Source of the DNA: Stictocephala bisonia
Taxonomy: Eukaryota > Arthropoda > Insecta > Hemiptera > Membracidae
Assembly (NCBI GenBank): GCA_035578905.1
Contig: JAQJVL010000004.1
Span: 9,234,779-9,298,778, forward strand
Length of the DNA stretch: 64,000 nt
Direction of reading: 5' to 3'
Below are positions 1 to 12,652 of this stretch, in pieces (positions within the stretch are counted from its first letter, which is position 1; the number at the start of each line of letters is the position of its first letter). The position numbers were made by a program, and so were the translations under genes. The notes below the pieces were generated by a model. It had not been told where the DNA came from and did no database searches. It was given only the letters and a program-made list of their open reading frames with translations.

Positions 1-2113
1 AGACTCATCCCAAAGTCAATCATTCTGTTTATGGGTAGTGCTCTTTTTCTCAGTCATTTTTTACAAAACCTTTTTAATTTAGTCTGTGCATGTATACATT
101 CATTTTCATGGATGTAAACCAATTTGTTATAGGTTACTTGAAAATATAAGAAATAAATCATCAAAACACAATCTTAAACTCAATCTTTTTATTCTAATTG
201 TCTGTGAATATTTTAGAGTTCCTTTCATTTGCCATCATAATTTAATATGCTATATTTAAAAGTTTGACTAAGTTCTAAGTAAGCTATCAAGGTGTGGATA
301 GCAAAGAAGAAAAAGGTCTTAGAAACTATGCTATCTTTATACACAAATGTATTATAAATACACAGTTAATAAATAAGTTGTTGACCCTCCCACCTACCCA
401 AATATGTACGTTGGAGACTTTTTCACCCACTCATCGACATACCTTTAGGGCAACCCTAACATGTGTTGAGGGTGACCCTCCTACCCACCCATACATATAT
501 GTACCACCTTACATGTATCTTAAAGTATTAAAAAACTTTAATAAGGAGGCAGCGACTTGTACTGTAAAATATTTTTATGACCAAAGAATGCTGTTGGTAT
601 TGTCCTGTTTTTAATTTGACTATGTTTTGAATAAGAGTTTTAATACCCAAAAATATAAATCAGGACATATGTAGACTACTCTACGTGAACGGGTGAGTGG
701 GTAGGTCTATATCACTTCATGTACTAACCTAATTACTTGCTTTGTTCGCCCTTGGTCCTTATTAGTAAACACAGTATTACTCACTTCACTCATTTGCTTA
801 TATGAGAACCACTGTGAGCTGGAGGGTGATATTGACAGTAATAATGACATTTTTATGGAGACATCACTTGTCTATGATTGGAAAGTAGTACAAGTTTTCT
901 GTCAATTTGTTCCTTTTTCACTATGGCCAAAACTTCTTGTAAAAGTGAAGATTTTTTTTAAGAAATTTGTTGAAATTAACAGTGGTTCTAATATAAGTGA
1001 TTGAAACCAAGTTTTAATAAAGCTGTACAAAACAGTTCCATAACCATAAGTCTAATGTATGCAGACTGTATAAATTAATCTGAACAAAAATTGGCTTAAG
1101 AAAACTTCTACATGAAGATCCTGACTTTTTAAGGACAGCGGTTCATCAGTAAATTTTAATCTATGTATAGATTTTACATGATTGGTATCTCTGTTGACAA
1201 TATCATAGTGACACGAGAATAAATTGGTTTAAGTATATTTGTTATAATCTCAAATATAGTAAATATTAAATGTAATACAAGAACGGTCTGTAAAGATGAT
1301 AAAATTTAGAATGGTATGTATTTAAAACTATTCAAAAATATGACTAAACAATTTTATTATTTCAGTGTATTGTGTCTATTCATAGAAAAACAATTGCTGC
1401 CAAATCAAAATAAAATATGAAATTTGATAAACCATTACTGGATTCATTAAACTGTAATGATATTATAATTGTAATATAAGTAACATTGACCAATTTGAAC
1501 ACAAACACTTTGTTTGAAATCTAAAAGACAAGTTTTGTTTAATATAATAAAATTTAATTCATCTCATAGAACTGTTAAAATGTATATAGTCACCTTATTT
1601 TTGTAAATTATTTCTTAGTTAGCTTTTGATTTATCTATTTGTATTGTAATCAGAATATATAATGTTTAGTGTTTTAATTTAAGTTATTGTATAAATTTGA
1701 TGACAAATTTTGTAATAAAGAATGATGTTTAAAATATGTGTTTGTATATTTATCATAAATAACCCTTTTTATCTTATTTAAAACTAAAAGTAAAATTAAT
1801 TTTTGATGAAAAATAGTTTTTTATTATTTTCTAAAATGTATTGTTTAATTTTTTTTAAATAGGGAGTTTGTGAAATTGGACGTCTCTTAATATTAACAGT
1901 TTCTTAAAATTGAAAAGGTTCAAAATCGCGAATTCCTTAAGGCTGACAAGATTTTGATTTTTGAAATTTGCAAAATCAGAGACTAATCAGATAGGATCTA
2001 AGATCACTTGACTGTGTTTTAACTTATGACAAGTTATATCAATTAACAAGTTCTGATATTTGACAAGTGTTCAACATTGACAAGTTTTTTTAAATTGTCA
2101 GCTAATTAAGAGC
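1..2113. other. AT-rich DNA without a recognisable gene
   Basis: No reading frame here resembles a known protein and no splice-bounded exon is evident. Two weak matches to the 36-bp G-rich minisatellite found elsewhere in the window can be seen: one reversed at about 370-510 (CCCACCCATACATATATG type) and one forward at about 676-715 (GTGAACGGGTGAGTGGGTAGG). The 106-codon open frame at 294-614 starts at a GTG and crosses the reversed minisatellite relic, so it is not believed. Confidence 0.5.
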
Positions 2114-3990
2114 AGGGCCAGATCTACAAATTTTGGGTCCACCTGCAAAATATCTGCCAGCCCCCTCCTCACTCAGTGAAAGTGCTTTCATGCGGGGGTC
2201 TGGACTTGGAAATGTATATTACTTGCTAAACGGTAGTCCAAGGCTCACTCCCTCGACAGTTTTATTAAATTTAGTCTCTAATAACACGAGAAAAAATTTG
2301 AATAGTCAATAGAGTATCACATTTCAATTTTCATTTCAGACTTAAATGTTTACAAGAATAAAATCATAATGCAAAATTGTTTTGTTTCATTTATAAAGCC
2401 AATAAGTGGTGAAGTTGGCTTTTAAAAACTAAAAGTGCGATTTTTTCTAAATCATAAAGGATAGGTTTTTATTTTACTTACTACACTACTGAAATAAGTA
2501 AAATATAATGGGAAGGAAATTGACATTGTTTTATTTTGACTGAATAAAGAATCAATTTATAATGATGAAAAAATTATCAAACTAATAAAGCCTAGACAGT
2601 CACACTCTGAATAATTTCGTACAAATTAATCTTTGACAAGCATCGTTTTCATTATAACCGGTTTTCGTATTTTTCATTTCGGCAAACTGCTTAGTGATTT
2701 TCTTAATGTCCAATCAGAGGCTTCCTTGTGGTTAAGGTAATTCAATATATCCTGACCCATGGTGCTTCTCAAATAGCTCTTCGTTCTCTTCAAAGTTTAA
2801 AAGGAACATTCAGCGGAGGCAACTGTCACTGGTAATGTTAAAAACAGTCATAGCATTTAGTACCTCTGGGAAACTGTATGAAATAAACTCAAAGTCAATG
2901 TATAAAACTTTGGCGAGTTTAAATACAGTCTTTACTTTGCCTATTTCAATCGGAAGGCTTCCTCGCAAAGCTCTTTGATATTTTGTCTGAAGCTTCGTTG
3001 CCAGTGTCACTAACTCACTTTCCGACAGGGACAGAAGAACTTCAGGGAACAAAACTGAGAATAACTGAACCATGCTCTCCTGAGGTGAAAATCTTCTGCA
3101 TATTTGCCCATTGATTACATCAATTAGCTGGTTAAAAACATCTATTCTAAACATTTACTCTCCATGAGAGTATCTGTGACCTTTAGCAAGCTCGTCAAAA
3201 TGTCTTTTCGCCATTGTTTGCCTCTTTGGAATGAAATTTGTATCTACCTCCCATTTAATTTCAAGAGGTATAGCTTCTTTTTTTATATTTTCTTAATATT
3301 GTCTCATATCCATAACTTTTTGTTGGATGTTTTTAAGAATATTTGTTGCTTTTTCCAGGTCCGTTTCTTTTCCTTGGAGACATTTAGACGTAATGTTTAG
3401 CTGAATAAAAACTTTAGATAGTAAAACAGTTAAGATGATGAATTGAACATTGTGTATCATTTTTATCAACCTTTTAACCTCTGACACTTCTTCCGGCTTT
3501 TTTTTTTCAAGTGTAATTTTTGTCAAGGCTTTGATGACATCAGGGTACCTCAGTTTAACAGCTAAAATCAACTTGTGTCTGGAAGCCCATCTTGTTGGGT
3601 TTAGTTTTTTCAACGTAATTTCAGATTCACCAATTAGAGTTGAAATAATATTCCATCTGTTAATACCGTGACCAAAGAAAACGTACAGTGCTTGTAAAGT
3701 GGTAAAGTAGCTAGCTACTTCTTTGATTTTGTTAACTGCATCATTAATCACAAAGTTTATATTATGAGGTACAAAGTGTACAAACACTGCAAGTTCTTCA
3801 AAATTTTAGTCTTAAAATTAACCACAGCAATCATTATTTACATGTTTTTCTTCAGTACAACCGATCTCTGTGTTAACCGAGTTTTTTCAGCATCCGAGGT
3901 AGACACGGTCCCAACCCAATTACCTAGGAAAATCGTGAGTCTACTGTATCTTATATTATATCAAGCCTATCCAATAAACACTGTTTTATT
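2114..3990 (-). pseudogene. Decayed hAT-family transposase element
   Basis: Broken minus-strand transposase of the hAT superfamily (cut-and-paste transposon, acting in the nucleus). The fragment at 3787-3293 carries LNPTRWASRHKLILAVK, like the TRW-type motif of ZMYM1-like hAT proteins. After a disrupted stretch, 3154-2810 continues the alpha-helical region. At about 2826-2670, in a shifted frame, comes VASAECSF, a stop, then KSYLRSTMGQDIL: the C-terminal dimerisation motif of hAT transposases. At least one frameshift and several stops make it non-functional. CAGGGCCAGATC at 2114 looks like the terminal inverted repeat behind the 3' end of the gene. The other terminus was not found and may have been lost where the large inverted-repeat arm begins at 4192. 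Confidence 0.7.
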
Positions 3991-4191
3991 ATTGTAAGGC
4001 TTGTGGGGACTGTCTGGTATTCATGATTCAATTAGACAATAATCAATTAGATCTATCCTAAGTAAAATAATTGCTGTGATTTATAAAACTTCATTTTTCT
4101 TACGTGAAATAGTTGCAGATAAACAAGTAGACTTTGTAGAACTATAGGATAAGAAAAACTGTCAATTTTGGCAACTGTTCTTCTAACAGAC

Positions 4192-7100
4192 TCCAGGTGA
4201 ACATGTGATCAGATCCACCCACAACTGAGTGTCTTTCAGCATCTTTGCGATAATAACAGCAGCAATATCATCACCATATCTCAAAAGAAAGCTGAGTTGC
4301 AGCATCTCTATCCAGATGATTCCCATCATAACAATTATTCAACAAGTGCAGTCACTAAATCAAGCCTTCAGCATCAGCCGTCTACCACTAATATATCTGA
4401 GAAGCATCCTTACTCAATATATGAGTGTTTCTGATCATCCGACTGCCATCTCCTCTGGCTAAACCATTTGACACAGATCGATGCAACTTAATAAATCTCA
4501 TATGAGAAACGTCCCAAAATTCTTTTTGTCACATTCAAAATACAATGGATTCGTTAATACGAAATAACTGGCACTGAACCCATTTACAAAATTGTTTGGA
4601 TTAGGCAAATTTTTGTAAACCTCTCCTAATATTAACAAAATAACGTAGATCGTACGTAAAATTTAGCATAATACTGCAATGTTCAATTCAATAAGGACGT
4701 ACTGTATGATAGTAAGACGGAGAATTTCAATAATCTAAAAGAAGGATCAATTAAACTGAAATCTAAATGTGCATTGCTGTACTGGAGTGTGTACTACAGT
4801 ACTGTACTAATATGCTCATGCGTGGAACTGCTTGCTCTCAGTCAGTAGGCAGTTAGCGGAAGTTACGAATCTATTTGTGACGTTCTCACACTCCCTCAGA
4901 AAATGCCGCTTCCACTGACTGTCAGTCTAACATCACTGCAGTTAGTTAAACCTTGCATTGCTTATCTCAGTTTGTAATAAGCTTTAAGTTGTTGGCTTAT
5001 TTTACTTTTATTATACTGTGCAGTACTTATTTATTTACTTAGTCTTACTTAATATGAAAGAGTGGATGCAGTTTTCTTATCGACAAAAGTTATGCACAAA
5101 TTCAAAAAAAATTATAGTTTGTACATTAACTTTTGTTACCGACACCTTTTTTCCCAAGATATGTTGGGGGGGATTCGTTATTAACATCCAAAACGCATGG
5201 TAACATTATTTGTAAGTAACAAATTTTATAAACACTCTCAGATCAAAGGATGTTTGTCAATTCACTGACTCTTGGTGGATAACATAAATTGTGTCATTAA
5301 CACAGGATTGTTATTGGTAACCTGAAATTTTACTAACAAATTTAGGGTTGTTTTGTAGAATGTTATCACCAAATTTTATTAACTCCAGTGTAAATGTGGG
5401 TTATGTTGATGGGTTGGGAGCAACATTCTAAGGTGTTTAAAAGCTTCTGCACTATAAAAGTAAACTGTCAAGGCAAACTTGTCTTAAAGTATGTACATTA
5501 TGTTTGGTGTGAATCCAGAATACTTATCTTCTAAAAGGTGTAACAATCTTTCAGAGGCATTTAATTTTTTAATTTAAACTAAAATCACATTACATTGACT
5601 CAATCTTTTAATCTCGTATATTTAGGCCTTGTTGGGGAAATTGTATTTTCGCCTAATCATTGCTTTTGTAGGTGACCATACAGAGGGCGGAAAATAATAA
5701 AATAAAAAGATTATTAAGTTTTATGCCCCAATGTTAATGGTATATGCATCAATAGTTTTTAAATTAAAATGCATCACGGTGGAAAATTATTTAATTCCTT
5801 CCCTGTATTTATTTTATACAATAAGAAATTAGAGAATGTTGAAACTCTACGTTATGATAGAAACTATGAAAGGGACTTTGCTATAAAATATAAAATGTTA
5901 ATTTGTCTTATTTTGTACCATACCCTTTATTTAAACAGATATTATCAGGTGTGCCCATTCCCCAATGGTTATAGTGCATTCCCCCAAAAAATATGCAGTC
6001 ATCCCTCCCTAAAGATTTACAATCATTCCCCCACTGATTTAAAAAAGAAAGTAGACATAATTTGTTATATATGTTTTCAACAAATTAAAAGGATATTTAC
6101 ATGTTTAGTGATAATACATGACTAATTTATTAGATGTACTTATTCAAGTTTACTTTTTGGTAAATTTGCTGTTTATTTATACTATACTATTCATTATTCT
6201 TTAGTAATATGATGATCGTCAAGATATGAGCGAATATGAGAGGCGAATGATTATGATGACTATAGATGAACGAGTGTAGTTATTGTCACTAACCATGGTC
6301 GACTGTACGTCAGAAAGAGCTACTGTATTTAATAATAGCCCAATAGCCAGGGCAACTAAGGGACATGCAGCTTTATGTGGAATCCGAACCACGTAGTATT
6401 GGTCTGATTTTTAGCCAACTGACAAGCCTGCACTCAGTTATCTTCTCTACACAACATCTGAACCTTGACTACCATCCAACATGGTCACCCCAGACTTTTC
6501 TAGTAGATGGAAACCACTGAGCGGACGCTAAGTTGGTATAAAGAGGGCCAAGCATAGAACCTCAAAAATCATCTTGAGCAGCCTACAATCTCCTCAAGAC
6601 TTTATTCCCAAGTAGCTGGATTAAAGGACTGTGCCACTACTGCCAACATATAATTACTTTAATACCTACTACAATAAGTTTGAACAGTATATACATAGAT
6701 GCATGTCTTATGTAGTAAATTTGATTATTTTATATTGTCTGCTAAATTAGACTTCAAAATAAGTTTTTAAACAAAATGGTCTAAATTTAGTTGAACCACA
6801 TCTATTATATCTGAAAACAATTTAAAGATACATTCTGAGATAAATATTAGAACAAGTTTTAGATTAGATGCTTTCATAATTTACTACACTATTGTAAGCT
6901 TCTCGCAACATTAATAATATAGATGAGCAAAACTCCACACATATATGATAACAATTCTCTCAGACCAATAATTCTAATAGAATAGAATAATAGAATAGAA
7001 TAAGTTTATTCGAAAAATTTTACATAATTATGGCCCCGCTAAGTAACAAATAATACTTGTCAGCGGGGTCCATCTTAACTGTAACATTTGATACATCAAA

Positions 7101-10100
7101 TAAATTAGTATATAGTACATAGTAATTTAATAAATTTAACATAATCTTAAGAATAACTGTATAGAAACAATGGCAATTGGCGGGCAAATAATTCACCTAG
7201 TGTATAAGTGGCAAACTTAAACAAGTTAACTGATATTACATAGATAGTTTGTAATAACAAGTACTATGAATATATTTATAAAAAGGTTGTTCCCAAAGAT
7301 GGTGCCTTTGTACATTTCATGAGGAATGGGTGGAGCTGATTAACTTCCCTTACCCCAACTCAAAAACAGGTTTCTCTGCCAGATGTGATTTAACATGTTC
7401 TCAAACTAGCATCTGCTTTAACTAGTCAGTTCAGTATCAGCTCCAACCATGTGCACTATATGCTCCAAGCTTACAGAAAAATTTTCAATGATGAAATAAA
7501 CAAGAAATCAGCTTAATTAACCTATTCAGTTGATAATCCCAAAATTTCTCATTTGTAATGTGATTCTTACAGTACTAACACTACCCAATATCATGTATTA
7601 ATTGTTATGTACTATGGAATATATTCAGTGTTGCTATTGTGTTTCAAAGTGTTTGGTGTTATATGTAATCCATATTTTAACTAACTTCATAGTTTTGGTG
7701 TTATAAGTGTGTAGTTTACTAATTTACTAACTCCAAACTAATAAAAAAAAAAAAAACCGAAAACTAAGGCAGTCAGTACTACTCACGAACCAAATTGATC
7801 AGTAGTGATGCGTTTTGTTGAATGTAAGTACACTAACAGTATACATTTAATAAAAATTATATGTATCTAACAATGAATTGAATTAACTCCAGTATTAACA
7901 ACTTACACTAATATTTAAAAGTAAATACAAAAAACACAATTCCACTAAATTTATTGAGAAAAACCCATACTTAATCATGAACTTATAGTACATAATATTT
8001 ATGCAGTCAGATAGACTGTCATATTGTTAATTAACTGTACAAACAATTTTATTTTGGTGAGTGACCTAACAATTTGTGGTAGTAAAAAGAAGTTGCATCC
8101 CAACTGTAGGTCAGTGAAATATCACCATAAATTATACAAAGTAATTTCCTAGTCAGCTAGGCTGCCACACCTTTATAAGTAGTTTTGTGTAGTTAATAGT
8201 GAAATTTAAGGGGATAACAATTAAGCACATTCAATTAAAACTATTCATAATTACAAAGTACTATGATGATAACTTCCAGTATAACCTACTAGGCTACATT
8301 CTTAAAATTAATTTCACAAATATTATCAGCACCTACTACTATAGGTTATTTATAACCATATTAATTTTAAAAATTAATACTGCAAAACAAGTGTGCTTTT
8401 TCATGAAAAATAACACAAACAAAAGATTTGAAGCAGCCCATCGAGGTTGATTGTACATCAGAAAATATAGTATATGGTTAGGCTTTGCCAAAATCTGTAT
8501 AGACTACAGTATTTCATAAATTTATAATAGTTAGGCCCTAAAATACTTTACTAGCTATCATTTAAAATATAATTTAACTAATCATTAATACAAATATATC
8601 ACTTGTAAAGAAAATAACAATGATTAATTGTCAATGTTTTCAACAATATTAACAGAAATAACAAAAATAGACTATAGCAGATAATAACACTACTAAAAAT
8701 ATAAAAATAGGCTCAACTAACATAAATATTTAATAATAGGCTATATAAAAAGAAATAAAAACAATAACAAGAAATTAAATAACAAGAGCTTAAATAAGTT
8801 AACAAGATTTAGGTAGAATAATAGCAGTCTATGTCCAGCAAAGTCAACCAATTAAGTTATTATTTTCAAATATGAGCCACTGATATACCATCCTTTTAAA
8901 CTTGCAAAATTCCATTTCACTATAGATTTCCACTGGCAATCCATTGTATAGATTAGGCACAATAAAACCTGGTACTCTCTCTCCAAAAACTGAGAACGCT
9001 GTCTGTACTTTTAGTTTTTCTATATTTCTTAATCGAAAAGAGGTATTTTTTAAATTAGGAATTTTATGAGTCTCATCAAAAAAATGGGCAATAATAATGC
9101 TGTATTTATAAAAACCCTTTGGTGTAAGGGTATTAGCTTTTGAGAATACATTCACTTCATTGTGTTTACCAAATAATAAGTTCAAACATTTACGCTGTAC
9201 TTTTTCAATTTTGTTCAAATGACAATCAGCAGCTGTTCCATATAATATTATTCCATATCTTACAATAGATTCAGTTAAGGCCTTATAGACAGATATCTTT
9301 CCTTTCTCATCTAGGACATTTTTGAGCCTGAAGAAGGTTGCTGTACATGAGTAAAGTTTTCTCAGAATTGTCTCAATATGATCATTCCATATCAGACCTT
9401 TGTCTATAGTTATGCCAAGGTAGTGACATTTATTCTTTATTTCAATTTTAGTACAACTACAATCTGTAACTTGGGTGTAAGAAAGTAAATTTTGGCAAGT
9501 ACACTTATGGTGCTTGATTACAGGAGTCATTGTTATTTTTTTATTTCTCAAATGAAGAATCATCATAACGGTTTTATTTGGATTAATTATAAGTTCCGTG
9601 TCATGCATCCACTTATTAATCTTATCAAAACTTATCTGCAATCTCTTTTGAGCTGTAGCTAAATTGCGATGGGACACAGCTATTAATATGTCATCAGCAT
9701 AACCCCATATATTTACATCCTTTACCTGACTAAATATTTTGTTAATGTAAATGTTGAATAGTATTGGGCCAAGATTACTACCCTGTGGTACTCCAAAAGG
9801 GCATGGCGTACTTTTACTATATGTATCACTAATTTTAACCTTAAATGTTCTATTTTCTAAATAGGATTTAAACCAATTCAAAACAGTCCCTGTGACACCT
9901 ATATCTTCAAGCTCTTTGATCATAATTTTGTGATTTATTGTGTCAAAAGCCTTTGTTAAGTCAATAAACAAACACAAAACATAACACCCCTTATTTACTT
10001 GAACATTAAAAACTTCACCAACCTCTTTTAGTACAGCTTCTGTTCCTTTCCCTTTTTGGAATGCAAATTGACTTTCACTCAAGATTCTCCCCTCACTCAA

Positions 10101-10809
10101 ATATTTATTAAGGCATTTGCATACATACTTCTCAAATACCTTTTCTATACTGGGAAGAAGAGCAATTGGGCGATAGTTTTCATATTTACTTTTCTGCCCC
10201 TTCTTGTATATTGGCCTGATAACTGAAGTTTTTAAACACTCAGGAAATGACCCAGATACAAGGGATATATTTATAGCTTTTGAAAGTGTTGGTGCTAGAT
10301 TATCTGATAACATTTTTAGCTCTTTATATCTAATATTATCAATCCCACAAGCCTTTTTTGTATTTAAATTAATTAAGATATCTCTGACTGATTTCTGATT
10401 TGACATTGGTATGTAAAAATTTTGTTGAATCGGGTTACCAATATTTATATCTCTTTCATTACGAAGACTTTTGCTGCACTGATGCTTAACTTCCAAAACT
10501 CCATTTATAAATTGATCAGCAAATCTATTAGATATTTGATCGGCAGTTCCTTCCATTACATCAATAATCTGTTTATCTATATTCAAGGTTTTACCTCTTC
10601 CCAATATTCTATTTACACCCTGCCACATTTTCCTGGTGTCCTTACCTGCGGTTTGAAATAATTCTCTGAAATATTGACCTTTCCTTAATTTTATTTCCCT
10701 ATTAACTTTATTTCTAAATTTATTATATTGTTGCTTGTGATTTTTATTACTAGGATCTGCTTTCCATACTCTGAACAATTTGTCTCTTTCTCTTGTTAGG
10801 TCTCTCAAG
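4192..10809. repeat. Left arm of 6.6-kb inverted repeat
   Basis: This arm is the reverse complement of 12991-19606. Paired coordinates sum to 23798-23801 along the whole length, so only a few small indels separate the arms. Visible differences are rare: a 3-base difference near 4250, single substitutions near 5900 and 4440, and small changes near 5700. The outer edge lies at TCCAGGTGAACATG (4192) and the inner edge at 10809, in a Tyr codon of the LINE ORF. The arm holds 2.8 kb of non-LINE sequence plus the LINE from its 3' end to the endonuclease-RT linker. Because the LINE continues intact past 10809 on this side only, this side is inferred to be the parent. Confidence 0.95.
6212..6646 (-). 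repeat. Dispersed repeat with 7SL-like start, left-arm copy
   Basis: Reverse-complement counterpart of 17155-17589, read on the minus strand. See that entry for the resemblance to 7SL RNA. A diverged third copy at 58497-58730 shows it is a dispersed family and not only a product of the local duplication. Confidence 0.5.
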
Positions 10810-11831
10810 TAGTTGGTTATCCATTCTTTTTCCATTCTATTTGTTTTCTTAATGTGTCGATGATTTCTTATGACTACCTGCGACTTTTCATAGGCTACAT
10901 TAATTTGATTTATTATATACTCAAATGCATTATTTGCATTATCAGTTGGCATATTGCACCATTTAATGCTTTTAAGTTCTCTCATTAGTACCCTGTCATC
11001 TATCTTTTTTTTCAATATATTATTTGATTTTATGACGTCATGCTGCATACTATATCCCATTGTTACTGCTATCGGATAGTGGTCTGATATTTTTGTTTTA
11101 ATTATTGCTCCTTCTATACTACTTATTCCTGTAAATTGTCTAATATAAATGTGATCAATACATGTTTCAGACATTTTATCACCTCTAATTTCTTCTCTCG
11201 TATTATCCATAATTATTCTGCTTAAACCTCTTGAGGCCAGGGTCATTTCATATTCCTGAGTGATAGAGTCAGTACCATTATTGATATTGATATTAGTGTC
11301 GCCCACCACAATCAGATTACCAGTAGAAAAACTATCTGATAAAACAGCACTAAACTCATCCAGGAATATCCCAGGACCACAACCAGTGCTCTGAGAGGGT
11401 GGCCTATATATTGCTAGAATGTCAATCTTCAGTTGATTGTTTAGTCCTACAGGTTGAATTGTACCAGCAATACATTCAAAAGAATTAGTATGTAAACTAA
11501 GCTCACTAAAATGCATAGTATTAGAATTAATAAATATAACTAAGCCTCCACCTGTTTTGCCTACTCTACATTTACCAATTTTGACAAAATGATCTATATT
11601 ATAATAACTATTGAGAATGTCACTAGTGCAATTAATTTCTGATAAGATAAGGATATCTATAGTTAATAAAATCGGCTGTAGCTGAACCATTAGAGTTTCC
11701 CAATTAGTTCTAATAGACCTAATGTTAAGGTGAATAAGTGAGAAACCTACTCCACTCTTGCTACTTTGAAGGGACCAAGATTCAAAGCTCAAAAAGTTTT
11801 CAAATAAGCACTGATTTTCAAAATTTTCCAA
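8844..11831 (-). CDS. LINE ORF2: APE-type endonuclease and reverse transcriptase
   Basis: 995-residue open frame without internal stops. Residues about 30-255 form an apurinic-like endonuclease: LNIRSI, catalytic Glu in ILSEINC (about 65), YRPP (142-145), GDTNIN (177-182), CIDHIY, and SDHYPI (249-254). RT follows: GIDNI (496-500), NYRPIALLPS, motif A FIDLTKAFD (622-630), GVPQGSNLGP (680-689), and catalytic GYADD (710-714). The C-terminus includes HYLGITID and a Cys-His cluster (HKCTCQN...DCSC). The protein nicks the target and copies LINE RNA into it. The frame opens at TTG (11831), with an in-frame stop about 20 bases upstream; the first in-frame ATG is Met48, inside the endonuclease. The start is therefore unclear: either the original start is lost, or translation continues from ORF1. 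All catalytic residues are present, so the loss was recent. Confidence 0.9.
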   Translation of the reverse strand: MENFENQCLFENFLSFESWSLQSSKSGVGFSLIHLNIRSIRTNWETLMVQLQPILLTIDILILSEINCTSDILNSYYNIDHFVKIGKCRVGKTGGGLVIFINSNTMHFSELSLHTNSFECIAGTIQPVGLNNQLKIDILAIYRPPSQSTGCGPGIFLDEFSAVLSDSFSTGNLIVVGDTNININNGTDSITQEYEMTLASRGLSRIIMDNTREEIRGDKMSETCIDHIYIRQFTGISSIEGAIIKTKISDHYPIAVTMGYSMQHDVIKSNNILKKKIDDRVLMRELKSIKWCNMPTDNANNAFEYIINQINVAYEKSQVVIRNHRHIKKTNRMEKEWITNYLRDLTRERDKLFRVWKADPSNKNHKQQYNKFRNKVNREIKLRKGQYFRELFQTAGKDTRKMWQGVNRILGRGKTLNIDKQIIDVMEGTADQISNRFADQFINGVLEVKHQCSKSLRNERDINIGNPIQQNFYIPMSNQKSVRDILINLNTKKACGIDNIRYKELKMLSDNLAPTLSKAINISLVSGSFPECLKTSVIRPIYKKGQKSKYENYRPIALLPSIEKVFEKYVCKCLNKYLSEGRILSESQFAFQKGKGTEAVLKEVGEVFNVQVNKGCYVLCLFIDLTKAFDTINHKIMIKELEDIGVTGTVLNWFKSYLENRTFKVKISDTYSKSTPCPFGVPQGSNLGPILFNIYINKIFSQVKDVNIWGYADDILIAVSHRNLATAQKRLQISFDKINKWMHDTELIINPNKTVMMILHLRNKKITMTPVIKHHKCTCQNLLSYTQVTDCSCTKIEIKNKCHYLGITIDKGLIWNDHIETILRKLYSCTATFFRLKNVLDEKGKISVYKALTESIVRYGIILYGTAADCHLNKIEKVQRKCLNLLFGKHNEVNVFSKANTLTPKGFYKYSIIIAHFFDETHKIPNLKNTSFRLRNIEKLKVQTAFSVFGERVPGFIVPNLYNGLPVEIYSEMEFCKFKRMVYQWLIFENNNLIG

Positions 11832-11902
11832 ATTAAAAAATATGGTAATTTATGTTCAATAGAAAATTAGCAAGGACTGAATATTCAACATAATATGTTC
11901 AG

Positions 11903-12169
11903 TTACATTCCAATTTTTCTTAGGTCTTCAAAACTTCTGATAACAATAAAGTTTCTATCATCTTGATCCCTTCTAACTAATATTTTGCCACCCTGAAACC
12001 AAACAAACTTAAAATTATGCAACCTAGCTTTGTATTTGGCTTCTCTTAGCAGTCCTTTATAAAATGAAGTGAGGTTCTCGTTAAAAAATATCTTGCTTCC
12101 AGTTGTCTTGTCAGTCAGCTTAGCCCTCTTACCAGCTCGTAGCCACTCATCTCTTGTAGTTGACGTCAT
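11903..12169 (-). CDS. C-terminal part of LINE ORF1 (FP25K-like domain)
   Basis: Eighty-eight codons from an internal ATG at 12169. The frame stays open upstream to about 12225, reading QKRNDDRPPAILIQF before MTSTTRDEWLRAGK. The pattern (RPP-I-QF, RDEWL, a basic stretch, KFVWFQGGKILVRRDQ) is the C-terminal domain shared by insect LINE ORF1 proteins and named after the baculovirus FP25K protein. ORF1 proteins bind the element RNA and accompany the RT. The N-terminal zinc-finger or coiled-coil part expected in a full ORF1 is absent because the copy is 5'-truncated. ORF1 ends at 11903, about 70 bases before the ORF2 frame opens. Confidence 0.7.
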   Translation of the reverse strand: MTSTTRDEWLRAGKRAKLTDKTTGSKIFFNENLTSFYKGLLREAKYKARLHNFKFVWFQGGKILVRRDQDDRNFIVIRSFEDLRKIGM

Positions 12170-12237
12170 AAACTGAATAAGTATGGCAGGAGGTCTGTCA
12201 TCGTTTCTTTTCTGGAGTGAGATGAAAAGATAATACC

Positions 12238-12282
12238 ACGGTACGTTTATGGGTGGGCGGGTGGGTTAATACCACGGTATAG
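12238..12282 (+). repeat. Single unit of the 36-bp G-rich minisatellite
   Basis: GTACGTTTATGGGTGGGCGGG followed by TGGGTTAATACCACGG. This is one unit of the same minisatellite arrayed at 12653-12945. It directly abuts the 5' truncation point of the left LINE. Its four G3 runs with one-base loops match the canonical G-quadruplex pattern. Confidence 0.75.
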
Positions 12283-12652
12283 ACCGCGCGGCGAAGGTCC
12301 GGCCTCGAGCCCGCCGAGCGGTGATGGGGAAGAGACGGGTGGAGGGCCCAAAATGCCTGCAGTCCTGGAAACATTCGCTACTGTCAGACTTTCCCACGCT
12401 TGCTTCTAAAATAAGTTACGTTAATTGTTATCTACGGATGCACATTCAGTACGTTTCCAGACTGCGTGCGATATATTTGCTTGTGGTTTAGCGTGTTAGG
12501 AATGTTTACTCAAGTGTACGATAAACAATTATATAGTTGGTTATATGTTGGTTTTTATCTAACTACTGTAGTGTAATAAGTCAGTTTGTGTTTTTCTTTT
12601 GTGTCCCTTAAGTGTGTTAAGAGTCTGCAGAGCCATACTGGTTTAATTACCC
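12283..12652. other. Palindrome spacer, unique part
   Basis: About 370 bases between the two minisatellite blocks of the spacer. The first part is unusually GC-rich (GACCGCGCGGCGAAGGTCCGG at 12283-12305) and falls to ordinary AT content by 12400. No coding frame or known element is recognised. Confidence 0.4.

Larger units (their letters stand above)
6975..12225 (-). mobile_element. 5'-truncated CR1/Jockey-group LINE, left copy
   Basis: Non-LTR retrotransposon on the minus strand, read from 12225 down to 6975. Order: end of ORF1 (FP25K-like domain), full endonuclease-RT ORF2, and a 1.9-kb 3' UTR. The 3' end has a GGACCCCGCT/AGCGGGGCC hairpin (7032-7071), then AATAAACTTATTCTATTCT-type sequence and a short (TTCTA)n tail at 6977-7002. 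A terminal hairpin with a short microsatellite tail instead of poly-A is a feature of CR1-like elements. The 5' end stops in ORF1 at about 12225, where the 36-bp minisatellite begins; reverse transcription commonly truncates LINEs in this way. The clade assignment rests on domain order and tail style, not on a phylogeny. Confidence 0.85.

Noticed and set aside
294..614. 106-codon frame near the window start
   Set aside because: Starts at GTG, contains a decayed reversed minisatellite and has no conserved motif.
10204..10661. Plus-strand frames of 64 and 79 codons
   Set aside because: Antisense shadows of the LINE RT; their mirror copies appear at 13139-13596.
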